DNA of 64,000 nucleotides from NCBI GenBank assembly GCA_020152595.1, contig JAIGNY010002020.1, forward strand, positions 1,453,501 through 1,517,500, in the 5' to 3' direction. Made by a program: the position numbers and the translations under genes. The notes below the pieces were generated by a model. It had not been told where the DNA came from and searched no databases. It saw nothing but the letters and a program-made list of their open reading frames with translations. This DNA is from Chiridota heheva (lineage: Eukaryota > Echinodermata > Holothuroidea > Apodida > Chiridotidae). Shown piece by piece: positions 11,810 to 24,379 of the stretch (position 1 is its first letter; every line of letters begins with the position of its first letter).

Positions 11810-12845
11810 CATGTCTCAGACAATTACTGATGTTGCGTGAGGGCAACGGTCAATTCAACATACCGTGAGAAAAAACATTTTGTAACCATAACATAATTTC
11901 GAACATTTATACATTCATGTTCAAAACATGTTGTTAAGTACCTTCCTTCTTACTACATTTAATAAACAAGAAGATGTCATCAATGATGTTATAGCTCAAC
12001 CCGTGACAATGCAAGAAGAATTGATTTCTTTCATTGATTTTATTATTGTCATATGTATTTCATGATGCTTTTAAAGGTTTATTTGAATTATTCATCATGT
12101 TAAAAATCTAAGAGTTTTAAGTACTTTCCTCTATGAGCTGTTTTCAGTTTATTTAGGTTTGGCCTTTAACAGTCAGGTCATATGTGCCAAACGAGGTCAG
12201 TTGTGAATGACTGCCAGATTGGTTCTCAGTGATCTACTTACAGTTTTGTGGTGGGTGCAATGAGGTTTATGTCATAGTGATGTCTAAAAAATTATGCTTC
12301 TAACAAAAGCTACGTGCGTTCAATGCATGGTGCCATTATTCTCAAGGTCGGAGTCGACAAAGCCGTGTACGAGCTGAGTACAGTTTTGCAAAGTTGGAGG
12401 GGAAACTTTATCATTACAGTCAATGGAATATTTTTTTTTATGAATACTTGTCGCCTCAGCCAGTCAGCAAAAATTAATGGTACTCATATATGTTGGAAAC
12501 AATTATCTACTGTAATACACATCATATTTAAAGAAAAATAAATTCTGTCCAGTATTTGTTGAAAAATGACAAAAAATATGTTTTTCTTCCATTGACTGCA
12601 ATGATAACTGACTTTTTGTTTTCCCCTTTGACTGAAGTTTGAGATCGTCAAAAAATCATTGTTACGTCGCCGTGCACCACAACATTCCCGGATGTCCGAC
12701 CTCGAGAATGTCTCACTCGATTACTGATATTGGCGAGGTCAAAGGTCAATTACACCACAAAGTAGGGTTAGAAAATACTTTTTGTAAACATACCAAAATT
12801 TCTAACATTTACACATTAACCTTCATAAATGTTAAGTATATTTCA
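11810..12845. repeat. Diverged direct repeat pair (~145 bp)
   Basis: Copies at about 11810-11955 and 12700-12845 share ATTACTGATRTTG, a GGTCAATT word and GAACATTTAYACATT followed by TTAAGTA. The intervening sequence is unclassified. These are probably arms or units of an old repeat. Confidence 0.5.
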
Positions 12846-12869
12846 TTTGGCCAGTACTGAAAAAAGACT

Positions 12870-13060
12870 GAGGAGTTTGAGGCTGTGACATCACAACTAG
12901 TTTGATTTCAGTCATTTCTACAGAAGTGATATCAAACTTTAAACTTGAATATCTCCTTAACGGAATCAGATTTTGCAATGCTTTCTTAACCATTTTGTTT
13001 CTTTTGAAGTCCTCTTTTATATAAGATGGACATGCTTGACCACTGAACTAGTTAGTCCTT
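12870..13060 (+). repeat. Dispersed repeat, same family as the arms of the 34.8-35.4 kb foldback
   Basis: Contains GAGGCTGTGACATCACAACT, CTTGAATATCTCCTTAACGG and GACATGCTTGACCACTGAAC, which recur at 35170-35365 in the same sense and at 34810-35000 inverted. A shorter related piece is at about 5240-5300. Single arm here. Confidence 0.75.
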
Positions 13061-13380
13061 AAAGTGTTTCTGCATTCACTATTGTGTGGCAGAAAATAAT
13101 CCCTTTTATCAATCAAATTCTGTAAAGCTAGTTTGCTGTGTCAAGGGAGTGTTAACCACAGAACTACACAGGGATGTTGTGGTTATCTAATCCTTCCAAC
13201 CAGTTCCACTGACAACAATGTGCCTGAAGTAATACACAATAGTTAATACTGTAGTGCTACTTGTGAAACTTTGCGTTCACAAATGGCAATTTTTTTAGTT
13301 AGTATAACATCGTAATTAACCCTCAATTCCAATCCCCAAATTCTTTTGTTTTCCCACAGGTATGTTTCAAGATGAGTATA

Positions 13381-13485
13381 GTTTGGTAAAATTCATAACG
13401 TTTTTGTTTTCAATAGTTTGGTAAAATTCATAACGTTTTTGTTTTCAATAGTTTGGTAAAATTCATAACGTTTTTGTTTTCAATA
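13381..13485. repeat. 35-bp tandem repeat, three exact copies
   Basis: Unit begins GTTTGGTAAAATTCATAACG and ends TTTCAATA; copies start at 13381, 13416 and 13451 with no visible differences, suggesting a recent expansion. Confidence 0.95.
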
Positions 13486-13489
13486 TGCA

Positions 13490-15000
13490 TGCTCTTTTAA
13501 GAATACATTTTCTTGTTGCCCACTTATTGCATAGTAGCATATAATAGCTGTAAGGCAGGTTTTTTTATGGAAATACAAAAAAAAATCTTACCAATTTTAG
13601 CTATTGGGCTTACCCCTCTCTCTTTAAAACATAATAATAAATTGCTGGTCAGTTCGTATAGCCCCTAAAACAATTGAGTAAATGCTGGATGCAGTCAGCT
13701 TCTGATTTTTAGGGAATCCACAGTATCGCTATTTTGAAGTGGCGTCGTTTTCACATGGTGACCACAATACATACACAATATTTCAAAGAAAGTTGCTAAA
13801 AAAAATTCAGCTATCAATTCCAATGAAGCAACCCCTTTCCCGAAAAGAAAAAAAAAAAAAAAAAGGCTCGGCCCGAAGCTTATGTCAATCACTTGCACAA
13901 ACTGGGGCTCGAGTCGTTGAGCTACTAACAATTAGCAGGAAATGCTTTCATGTGTGTGGCCATGTCACATCTATGAAGCGTTGTGTATTTTAATCTTATC
14001 CTACAAGATTTCAGTTCAACATTGATCTTTGCGTTTATATATATTTTGTGCTAACTTTTCTTACTGCTTTTACTAACATGTCACAAGAAACAAATAAATA
14101 CAAAAACCTCTGCAAGTTTTATTTCGTACATGTATCTCTTTCTTCCATTTGCACTTTGCATTTTATGAAGTACTAAATTTTCCCAACAAGTTGTCATTCT
14201 AAAATGACAGCTAATCTTAAACTTCCATTTGTTTGCATGTAACTGGTTTATCCGCCATGAAATGTCATTATTTTCTTCTAACAAATATGTTTAGTTTAAT
14301 TATTGTTTGTGGTTTCATACTGACACGTTTTTGAAGCGTAAATAATTCTTTTTAATGGAAACAACTTAAACATGTAACCCCCGCCCCATCTCATCACGCC
14401 AAGTCTGTATCCACTCACTCCCAATTTTAATATGTGACCTACATGCAGTTCAATGTTATAAACAAATGACTTCAAAACAAATATGAATGCAAGAATCATT
14501 GTAAAAAGCAATCAAAATATGACTATTTAAGAAGAGTAATTGAAAATTAAAAAAATGAAGAAGTTATAAGAAATCGATCTCTTTCGAATTTAGTCAGAAG
14601 CATATTGCAAACAATATATTAAAATGTCATATAGCTATAATATATGCTACTGGTCTAAACAAATTTTGCACCAGGGATCCCCTTTGGAAGATAGGGCAGG
14701 CAGCTGATGTTTTAACTGCAAAGACAGAGACTCATATCGTGTACATCACCTTATTGACCATTTTTAAACCTCTAAAACATCTCCACTCTACCCCCTTTCA
14801 CATGAACGATTTCAGGTGAGTGTTTTTCACCACACACACTTCAGTAGATGACATATAATACCACGGATGTTTCTGTTCTTACGGCAGCCTAAGAAGAAAT
14901 TACACAATCTTATTTTGATTGTACGAATTATACTTCATGTTGTATTCTAATCTTTTTCTTCGTATTTTTAAAAGAAAATGTAACTAACTAACATAAAAAA
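13490..15000. other. Intronic sequence, nothing firmly recognised
   Basis: Contains a poly-A stretch (13849-13864) after which a GC-richer piece with CTCGAGTCGTTGAGCTAC could be SINE-derived, but boxes A and B are not convincing. The rest is AT-rich and non-coding in appearance. Confidence 0.4.
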
Positions 15001-15019
15001 AACACAAATAAATTTCCCA

Positions 15020-15330
15020 AACTCACGAATCACGTGCGGATGACTATCAACAAGCTACGTTGGTAAACAGAAATTAACTGTTCCCAATGCAAGCCCAGGC
15101 ACCGCACACAGTATCGTGTAACGAGTCTGTAGCTCGGGCCAGCCCAGGCATGAAATTTAATGATATCCAGTGTTTTTCTCGGAGAGCTATGAATGCAGGT
15201 TTGGTAAGAGAGGAATGCAGAATCCAACCGCCGAAAACAGGCAAAAACAGCAGTTGGGGAATTAAGGAGATGTACACGATACGCTGGGCAGCTGCAGGGA
15301 AACGTCAAGTCTGTAGCCGAGAATTCTTGT
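15020..15330. other. GC-richer island with overlapping open frames, unassigned
   Basis: This 300-bp segment has more CpG and higher GC than its surroundings, contains a CACGTG E-box near 15031, and is open on the plus strand (15087-15428) and minus strand (15030-15308). I do not recognise either translation. It could be an exon of a nested or alternative transcript, a regulatory element, or an old insertion. Confidence 0.3.
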
Positions 15331-15769
15331 ATTTTTCTAAGCCTGACTTCAAAGTGATATTAATATGGAATACACATTCATTAGAAAAAGTCAAATATAT
15401 CAGGATTTGGAAGATATTGAGTGGGTAAACTTGAATTAATAACTTATATCTTCAGGGATTTATTTATTTACTTTCAGCAAATGCTTGATTGTAGGCGGTA
15501 ATGGAATAAGAAAAAAAAAACATAGCGAATGTTTTTCTTCTTTATTTTTCAAATGAAAAAAGAACACTGATGCAATATTTTTTTTTCTTTTTCTTTGTTT
15601 ATCATGGACTCATGAATGATCATATAACCTATGGAAAAAGATATTGATTGCTTGTAGATATAAAAGAAATGAATTTAAAGGTTACACACACAAAAAAATA
15701 TGGGCTTGCTATAGGATATATGATACTGGTCTCTTAAACCTGTTGAGATTTTGAAACTGACATAATACT

Positions 15770-16100
15770 TTAATCACTTTTAAACACCCTTGTAAATCCT
15801 TTGTGTACGTGAAACCACGTCGAAGCAAACCTTCGTCGGGGATTAGCAATCGCAAGAGAATTGCTCTCATTGTCCCCGCGAAGCACTAAAACAAGATTTT
15901 TCTGGTTCGTATTGAACACTGATAAACTGTACTTGATTGAAGTGGACAACTTAAGCTGGTCATTGATCGTGATTTCCTGCATTCTTAACAATAGTTAATC
16001 TGATCCCGTTTGTACATGATGGACGGCGTGAACAGTGTGATGCGAGGAATTACATGACGCATTCCTTCTCGCTAGCACCGTACATGCGTTCAAATCGAGG
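15770..16100. other. CpG-containing unassigned segment
   Basis: Another segment of more balanced composition, with a minus-strand open frame of 73 codons (15770-15991) lacking a recognised motif and a plus-strand stretch TGATGCGAGGAATTACATGA. Nothing assignable. Confidence 0.25.
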
Positions 16101-16446
16101 AATATTGATAAGTTTTAAATATATCTTTATTTGAATATATCTTTATTAGACGGAGGTTTTTGTCGATCAAATTCCAGAGGGTTTTTATTCTAAATAGATA
16201 CGAGGGTGGAGTTCAAATTCACTACACTGAAGCCTACTCAATGTGTGCGTTTTCACGACCAAGCTAACTCTAAATCTGAGCTTTGAAGGCGGAGTTAAGG
16301 TTTGAGCTTAATAATGTAAACCATCAGTGATAATTCCCCATTTCAGATTAATTAAGCTGTTAGCAATTAAATTAGCATTTGAACCTTACTCTTAAAATCT
16401 GCGGAGATGTGAAAATATATATATTGGCCTAAAGGAAGTGACCATG

Positions 16447-16790
16447 TGGGAGGAGTTTCAAATCAGCAGAGACATGTCCATGTGGGTGGAGTTACCTAAT
16501 ATCGCATTTTTGAATACTTTAACAGAAATCAAACTGTTTTGATCAAAAGAGTTTGGTATTTTATCCTTAAAATTCTGACCATTTATTGGTTTTAATCACC
16601 CTAGTATAGTCAATTCAGGAGCAGTTTCAAATCAGCAGACGTGTCCATGCAGGAGAAGTTATGAAACATTGTGTTTTTGAACAATTTAACGAAAATGAAT
16701 TATTTTTATAAAAAGAGTTTTGGTATTTCATCCTTAAAATTCTAACCATTTGATTGGTTTTAATCACCCTAGTATATTCACTTTTAGGAT
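16447..16790. repeat. Imperfect tandem duplication of ~165 bp
   Basis: The two copies share GTTTCAAATCAGCAGA, a CATGTCC/CGTGTCC word, TTTTTGAA and GGTTTTAATCACCCTAGTAT near their ends. They differ by many substitutions and small indels, so the duplication is old. Confidence 0.75.
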
Positions 16791-16899
16791 GGGATTAGAA
16801 GTGTATTTCTGAAATCAAAATATCCTTTAACCAAAAACTTGGAAAATTTATTTTTTCTGCTAAAGATTTATTTTTTGCTTGAAAGATTGGAGGGGGAGG

Positions 16900-19540
16900 G
16901 TTTCTAGCAATTGACTACACCAATGAAGCTGGGGGATTCCCAAGTTACACACCCACACCATTCAAATAAAAGCAACTGACATGTACCCTGTTCATTTAAC
17001 GCACTTAGTCTTTAAATTGTTATCCATTTTCATTATTCACAAGAAATAATAGCAACGATTTTCACGTTGAAATTTGTTTTTTTTATAATTAGTATATAAT
17101 ACTTGTTTCATATGTGGAGATTTGTCGCTAAATGTCCATAGTGCTTTAAGTATCTTTTAATCTACATGTAATGAATCAGGTCAGATGCTGTGAATGTCTT
17201 GATAATCTCCGAAGACAGGATATGGAGGATTCCAAGCTTCATCATGGATGAAAACAATCCTGTACATAATTACGATAACTTCCGCAAGACCTTGAAATGA
17301 ACCTGTCCTGTTGATCATGGCTAGTATGATTGATCAAACTTTATTTCAAGCCATTAGACAAAAATAAAAAAAATAAGTGACATAGTTACAAAGTAGAAGT
17401 AAATTTTAGTTTGGGGAAGCACTCAGAAGGCAAAAATTGTGTGTGTAGGTGAGATACCCCGGTACAAAATTAGAAGGGAAAAAAACAAAACAAAAGAACA
17501 CGAAAGAAAAGATTTAAAAAAATAGTTATGTTACATTTAGTTAGTTTCTAGAATTAATGGATTCAATAAGATGCGTCTTCCCTCATTCCCAAAATTTTAG
17601 TTACATAAATAGTATATTCAGTTTCAATTTCAGCAAATAGTACAAGCTGTGGCCTGCATAATCAAATCAAATTTCAGCAATGAAACTGTTTCTTGCTCTG
17701 CAAATCTTCCAAACATTTAAATGTGGACTAGACCCAGATATGAGGGTATCTGATACAACCATCAACAATTGCATCTGCATTTTGGTCACCAACTCAAGAA
17801 AAAAATGGTGACAATGCCCCTCTTTTCCAAAAGTTTGATCACAAAAATTGTTTAGCTACTCGCCAGTAAAAAAACGGTTTTAAACTATAGTTTTAAATGA
17901 AAAAACCCTTCTACCTTTCTCAATTGCAAGCTATGTAGAAGTGTTGACAGCTTACGAACAAGGGAAAATTGCGGAATTTGTATGCACTTCAGTCAACACA
18001 TTATAAGGGGAGAACTATACATGCCGAGAAATTTTGCATAAAAAAACAATAAAATGAGATCGCTAGAAAAAATGTTACGCTCCATAGCAAAATAAATAAA
18101 ATCGCCTATGCATGTTAATGCTTTGACTGGAAATTCTGAGCGATGTCCAACACAAATAGCATATTTTTTTGTAGTTTCAGCAACCTCTCGTCTGTGCGTG
18201 GGTGAACGGGAATACTGTATATGTCCGTATGTATATTGTTGATCAGGCATATGATACCATACATCGGTGCCATGGGGCTTGAGGGAGGGGGGGGGAGACA
18301 AAGTTACAGTGTAAAAATTCATGATAATTACCAGTAAATTGATTTGGGGCAGTGTTAAGGTATTTCATGCTATCAAAATATTTTCTGTACATTTCTTACT
18401 CAAAGAAACATTTATTTTGGTTGATAAGTTTTATATCTCTGGCTATTAAAATCATCATTCTTTAATTTTCTGGTCACCAAGATTCAAATTTTCATCGCCA
18501 TGTGACCATGGGGACAGGAATTGTCCAGGGTTAATCTGATAATGATGTTAGAGAAGTTAAGTATCTTCATGTGGGTCACGAAAATTTGCTGAATATTTGT
18601 GAGTCTTTGGAACATTCCGTCCACACTATTCAGTCTAGACGCTCTAGTATCCTTTCACAAGAAGTTAGAACAAAGAGTTAAATTATGGTTCCATGCCCCA
18701 AAAATATTATATCAGTGCTGGTTCTGAGAAAGGCAAGTACAATCCAGTTTTGACATAACAGGAAAAATACTTTATTGACATTGAGATGCAAATTTCAGAA
18801 GGACTGCTAATTATCACATCTAATGCTCTAAAGTCTACAGTACATGAAGTTATGATCGTACACTTCACAAGTTCTTAAATCTAAGTGGAAGGTAAGCTCA
18901 ATTTTGTGACATACATATACAGAATGCAATGCCCTTAATTAACTTTTATTATTACTGTATATGAAAGGGACAGAAAAGGAACTATCAGATATTTAATGCA
19001 CTGATTTATATCCTCATGACTAATTTGCATTGAGAAGGAAGGAAGACTCATAAACCCTTCACACTTTGATGAGTCTCTTGTCAAAAAACATTTTTTTTTT
19101 TTACATCAATTCCCTCAGGTGTTAAGTGTAAATAATTCAGAAATGCAGGAATCTGGTCTCAAGAAAATTGCTTGACCTTCACAGACCAGTAAATCTGATC
19201 ATACTAGTAATGCCTCGCCTGTGCCTGTGCCAGCATTCCTGGCAATTGATTGGCTTGTAGGTGTATGGTCAGTAATTGTGTAAACAATTTGACCAATCAG
19301 TAACATTGGAATGTATTGCATTTCTGTCCTCAATAGTATCTGCCTTAAGACGATATCTGACCTTTACGAAAATGATGACTTAATAATTCCTGATTAACAA
19401 CACAGACAGATATATAAGCACAGTACACATAATTTCCAAGATATTTATGAAAAACGTAAAACTAGTTCATTTATAAATACTGATCAAACAGATTTACATT
19501 GCAGAGATAAAATGTTTTATTTCCTTTGTCCGTGTCAAGT
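16900..19540. other. Intronic sequence, nothing recognised
   Basis: AT-rich; contains a short G-tract at 18283-18297 but no convincing exon, RNA or transposon. Open frames, such as the one at 17993-18322, show no motif or coding bias by eye. Confidence 0.45.
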
Positions 19541-19549
19541 GTTTCAGTA

Positions 19550-19640
19550 ATTGTTATTATTATTATTATTATTAAATTATGTTTATATAGCACTTATTCT
19601 AAAAGAAAGCTTTAAGTGCTTTACAAGAGCATGAACAAAT
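19550..19640 (-). mobile_element. SINE/LINE 3' tail (ATT repeat plus TATAGCACTT motif)
   Basis: ATTATTATTATT followed by TTTATATAGCACTTATTC and TTTAAGTGCTTTACAAG is the inverse of the common 3' tail type seen at 35750-35872. No 5' body is recognised. Confidence 0.5.
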
Positions 19641-20248
19641 AAAAAGTTAATTACATATCAATACATAAAAGAAACAAAACAAAAATTATTCAACACCTAA
19701 AACCCCCGTAATAGCTCAAATATAGCTAAAATATCAACAACGTTCAGTTCAGATACATGAATAAGATAAAACAGTTCATAAAAAAAGCAGTAAAAACTAC
19801 CAATCTTATATGACCTATACATGACACCCCAGGCATGACCTGAATAACAAGCTAGTATGCAGTCACGTTTGCATCCAATAAACAATCAAAGGTCTAAACT
19901 ATCTATGGCTACTACACAATGTATTGTATTATTGAACCTTGAACAGTTACTGTGCAGTGCATACATCAAGCGACTGATGAACTGCTTCCCTATCACTTAA
20001 TAAGTTTAGTGGTTACACAATATAAAATGATACAAGAAACAAATTAGTCAAAGATTTCAACTACATGTAAAGATCTTGTTCCGTTCAAGAAGTAGATTTT
20101 GAGTTTTGCAGATGTTTTGTTGCAGACACCTATGGAGTGACATCACACACTCACTTTTTTACAATTGTTATATGGACAGGTAGAGATTTTATATTCATCA
20201 GAATGAGCTTTAAACTAAACAGAATAATCTTTACATTATCAAGCAAGT

Positions 20249-20460
20249 CAGTGGCATAGCTAGCATTAACAAAGTGAGGGGGCCGAGAAGGTCCTAGGCC
20301 CCCTCACATAATGAACTCTTCAAATTTAGCTAGCTCACTTATGAGAGTAATTTTGTTTTTTAAAAGCAATCAAATATATAAAAAGCTAAGTTTATCCAAA
20401 TTTTTGGAAATTTCCTGAAAAAAGTGGGAACCCCCCTCCCCCTTCCTGGCTACGCCACTA
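20249..20460. mobile_element. hAT-like MITE
   Basis: About 212 bp. Left end CAGTGGCATAGCTAG and right end CTGGCTACGCCACTA are inverted repeats of the widespread CAGTGGCGTAGC type. The flanking octamers AAGCAAGT (20241-20248) and GAGCACGT (20461-20468) match at six of eight positions, as expected for an aged hAT 8-bp duplication. Non-coding. Confidence 0.75.
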
Positions 20461-20757
20461 GAGCACGTGTAGTGTCCAAGTTATGGCTAACCAATGTTTG
20501 GAGAATTGAATTGTAGGTAACAGCTGTGATGTACAAATCCTTAATGTCCTAAATTTCAGTCATTGAAAATCACCAAACAATATTCTCCTACTAATATTGA
20601 TTATGATGGAGATTCAAAATCTCTTCATCATATTCAACCGCTCCCATTCAAATACCGATGGTGGAGATTGAAAACAGTAAGGTAACATAAGGAAATCCAT
20701 TGGTTTGCCTGTGTCGATATCCCAATATATGAATAAAATTTGAATAATTTATCATAA

Positions 20758-21230
20758 CATGGAGTTAAAAAAGACTGGGTTTTAACTCCATGGCTTTAAC
20801 TCCATGATTATAATAAGGCCTTAAAATTCAAAATGCTACAAAGTGATCATTTTTAACCGATTCTTTAACCCCAAAAATTGAGGAAAAGTCAGATATTTAG
20901 AGCAAAAATTAATAGGCATACTTTATCAGAAATTTTGATGAAAAGGCAGATATTCCGGAATCCGAAGCAGAAAGTCAGATATTTTAAGCAAATACTGCTG
21001 AAACTTTTGGGGAAAAAGTCAGATAAAGCAAAAAAATTAGGACTTTTAAAGAAAAGGTTGGGTATATTGAACAAAAATTGAGATTTTGAGGAGAAAGTCA
21101 GATATTATGAGCAAAATATTAACAAATTTTGACAAAAATGTTGGTTTTAACATTGAGCAAAAATTTCACAGATTTTGGGGATAAAGTCAGATATTTTCAG
21201 TAAAAACTTGGAAATTAACTTGGAAATTTA
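20758..21230. repeat. Hairpin followed by degenerate AAGTCAGATATT repeats
   Basis: CATGGAGTTAAA is followed by inverted and repeated TTTAACTCCATG words up to about 20805. From 20880 to 21205 the phrase AAAGTCAGATATT with GAGCAAAAATT recurs about every 50-110 bp. The open frames here (+ and - strand) arise from this repeat. Confidence 0.6.
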
Positions 21231-21899
21231 GGGCACTCTAGACCAAAATTAAAAGTTCACAAATTTTGTGATCCTTTCACCTAAAATGACTGGTATTATA
21301 CAACTGAACTCTACTAAGAATGATTGCTTTCATCACGATTATCAAAAGTATTGGGAAATTTCTGGCAAGGGAGACAAATTGGCTATCCCTCTCCCCCCTC
21401 CCCCACACCAATGCTCTCACCGGATCTGATTGCAATCACTTGATCTTGATCCTATTCGAGGGTAGGATGATCTGGAGCAGGCTATCAATCCACCGATAAA
21501 AATCTCAAAAATGGGTCTGAAAGCAGGTCAGTGACTCACGATCTAGTATGTTATATATCCTGTTTGGGGCCTGTAAAATGTTTATGGCATTTTCGGTCAT
21601 CATGACCTGCGATCAAACAAACTCTACTCAAGTGAGAACACATGAGAATGTTTTTGGGGATCATGATCCAGATATAAGTGAGAACACGTCCATTGTTATC
21701 ACACACTTGGAAGTATAATGGCAGATTCAATAGTGGCGTAACCACATGTACATTCTGGGGATACTATCCCTGAGCAAATGAAGGGTGATATTGTACAAAC
21801 ACTTGGCATTGTAGGTTTAGATGGGTCAATTTATGAGAAAAAAACACCTAACCGCCAACTAATTCTAACAAAAGGTTTTTCAGTAGTTTTGAAACCTAT

Positions 21900-22990
21900 T
21901 GGATGCTTAAAGTGACAGAAATAAGGTCTATCAATTTCTGACCCTCAGAAGTGGGTTAAAACTGGTCACATCCAAGATGGCAGTTGCCGACCCGGAAAAA
22001 ATGGGTAAAAGGCTGTGTAACTTTCCTAATATTTGGGATGGAACAATGATATTTGGTTCTACTTAATGGTTTTAAGGATCAGGCTACTCATTGCTACAAA
22101 AATAAGACTAACCCCTGGAAGTGGGTTAAAACTGGTTAAATCTAAAATGGCTGCTACTACCACACTCTGAAAATAGGGCCAATAGCTGTAACTTCCTTAG
22201 TATTTGAGATAGAATAACATTTGTCTTTACTCTGTGGTTTTATGGGTCAAGAAACTTATTGCTACCAATCCAATTCTGACCTGACCCCCTCTTCCCCCGG
22301 AAGTGGGTTAAAACTGGGTCACATCAAGATGATTGTCGCCGACCCTGAAAATCGGGTAAACAACTGTAACATAATGTTTGGATAGAACAATAATTTTTGG
22401 TTTTACTGTATGGTTTTAAGGATCAAGCAACTCATTGATGGAGATGAAATTATGACCTGACCCCCAGAAGTGGGATAAAACAGGGTCAAATCCAAGATGG
22501 CTGCCACCTCCAGACACTGAAAATCGGGTAATCGGCTGTAACTTCCTCAATATTTGTGATAGACCAATGATTTTTGGTTCTGATTCATAGTTTTAAGGAT
22601 CAAAGAACTCATTGCTGCAGAGAGAATTGTGACCTGACCCTCGGAAGTGGATAAAAAATGGGTCAAATCCAAGATGGCTGCCACTACAGCACCCTGAAAA
22701 TTAGGGCAAACCGCTGTAAGTTCCTTAATATTTGGGATAGAGCAATAACTTTTGTCTTACTTCATGGATTTAAAGTCAAGCAACTCATTGCTACAAATAG
22801 AATTCTGACCTGACCTGGAAGTGGATTAAAACTGGATCACATCCAAGATGGTCGCAGACCCCAAAAATATGGTAAACGTAACTTGAACTTCCTTAACATC
22901 TGGTGAAGAACAATGCATTTTGTCTCTACTGATTGGTGCCAATATAATTGTGACCTAATGATTCAAACCTTAAAGAGGTGGCGGTCAATA
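21900..22990 (+). repeat. Array of ~175-bp repeats carrying AAGATGGC motifs (forward arm)
   Basis: About six diverged units. The motif TCCAAGATGGC or a close variant occurs at about 21971, 22141, 22323, 22491, 22668 and 22842. Each unit also has GAAGTGGGTTAAAACTGG before it and GTAACTTCCTTAATATTTG with ATGGTTTTAAGGATCAAG after it. Related to, but inverted with respect to, the array at 24380-25890. Confidence 0.85.
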
Positions 22991-24379
22991 TGGCTGCCAG
23001 CATCTTAAAAAATGTGGGGTATCAGTATGGTACCAGTAACTCCCATTCTTTTGACATAGGCAGATAATTAGGCCACAGTATTTGCTTCTTGCATGTATGA
23101 ATAGATTATGGAGCCAAAAATGCAATGATAACACATTTCTTTATTTATTAGTGATAAGCAGGATGGCCACTGACCAATATGTTGACCAGAAATGATTGCA
23201 ACAACTTTTATTTACAATTTTCATAATGATACATTCCAAGATTATACTGAAAGATTTTATGAAAAATCTGATACATAGTAAGTGTACCAATTCGTCAAAG
23301 AACATTTTTAACCCATTTAGACATGTAACATTTGGGCAAAACAGATGTGTCGGATGTCATTTAGGTGTACCTAAATAGCAAAAAAAGCTGGATTTGTTAA
23401 CCTCCTCCTGCCATGAGAACCCCTGAGTGAGCACTGCTGTGGACAACCTAGGGGTTGATAGATCAAAGTTTGTCCGCTGCGTGAGTGCTTCCAAATCGCC
23501 TACGTAAGGCAAGGAAAGAGGTGTTGGATCCAAGTCCAAAGCTTTTTAGCAGCATCATCATCATCCACTAACCTGAACATGCATGGCCCAGAACTCAACA
23601 GAAGACAACGCCCTGCTGCTCATGTGGCAGGTGTTCAGACCATTCAAAATCATATGCACAGCTGGGTCATCCCAATTTTAGCTGTGCAGCACCTGCAAAA
23701 CTGGTCTGGATTCTGAGAAGATGACGAATCGATTATGGAAATAACAAACTATGAGCTCAGGGCAAGATGATCCCCAATTCAGCTGTGAACAGGTGAAGGT
23801 GGAGTTTCATCAGAGATTTGCAGCAGTCTGTGATATGTCCCCAGATCTGATTGAACCTGTTCAAAAGAAATCTGGGCTGCTGTCACCCTCATTAAACTGG
23901 GAATGCCCCAACAATCAGACAGCAGGTCTGGAAGGCAACCAAGGGGCCCTTCGGCCATGAGAGCTGAGCCACAACACCATGGACAATGAAAACAATAAAA
24001 AGCATAGTTAACAAATCTAGCTCAGTGTTCAATATTATTTGGACACACTTATAAAGGGCATCCATCACATCTGTTTTGCCTATTAAACACTAACATGCAT
24101 AAATGGGTTAATGATGTTATTCACAAATGTGTGTGGTTACACTTAATGCATCAGATTGTTCATTAAATATTTTAATCTACTCTTGGCTTTCATGGTTTGA
24201 AACCATGTAAATAAAGTTTACTCTTAAAGAAACTGCTCAGAGTTGTTGCAATGATCTCTCATCATCATATTCATGACAAACAATGGCAATCATACGACGC
24301 AAACACTGTTGCCTTATGTCAAATCCAAAGGGAGTTACTGGTACTGAACCAGTGACTTCATGTTTGATTACTGGCAGCC
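22991..24379. other. Spacer between the two inverted repeat arrays
   Basis: 1.4 kb of different composition. A plus-strand frame at 23751-23960 (about 70 codons) has balanced composition but no recognised motif. CAATAAAAAGCAT near 23991 and AAATAAAG near 24210 could be poly-A signals of an old retro-insert. Nothing assignable. Confidence 0.35.

Noticed and set aside
13860-13945. tRNA or SINE head on the minus strand
   Set aside because: GTAGCTCAACGACTCGAGCC looks like box A, but no acceptable box B follows at the right distance.
23751-23960. Novel 69-codon gene between the inverted arrays
   Set aside because: Balanced composition but no motif, no splice or promoter evidence, and likely poly-A signals of an old retro-insert nearby; kept only as an unassigned spacer.
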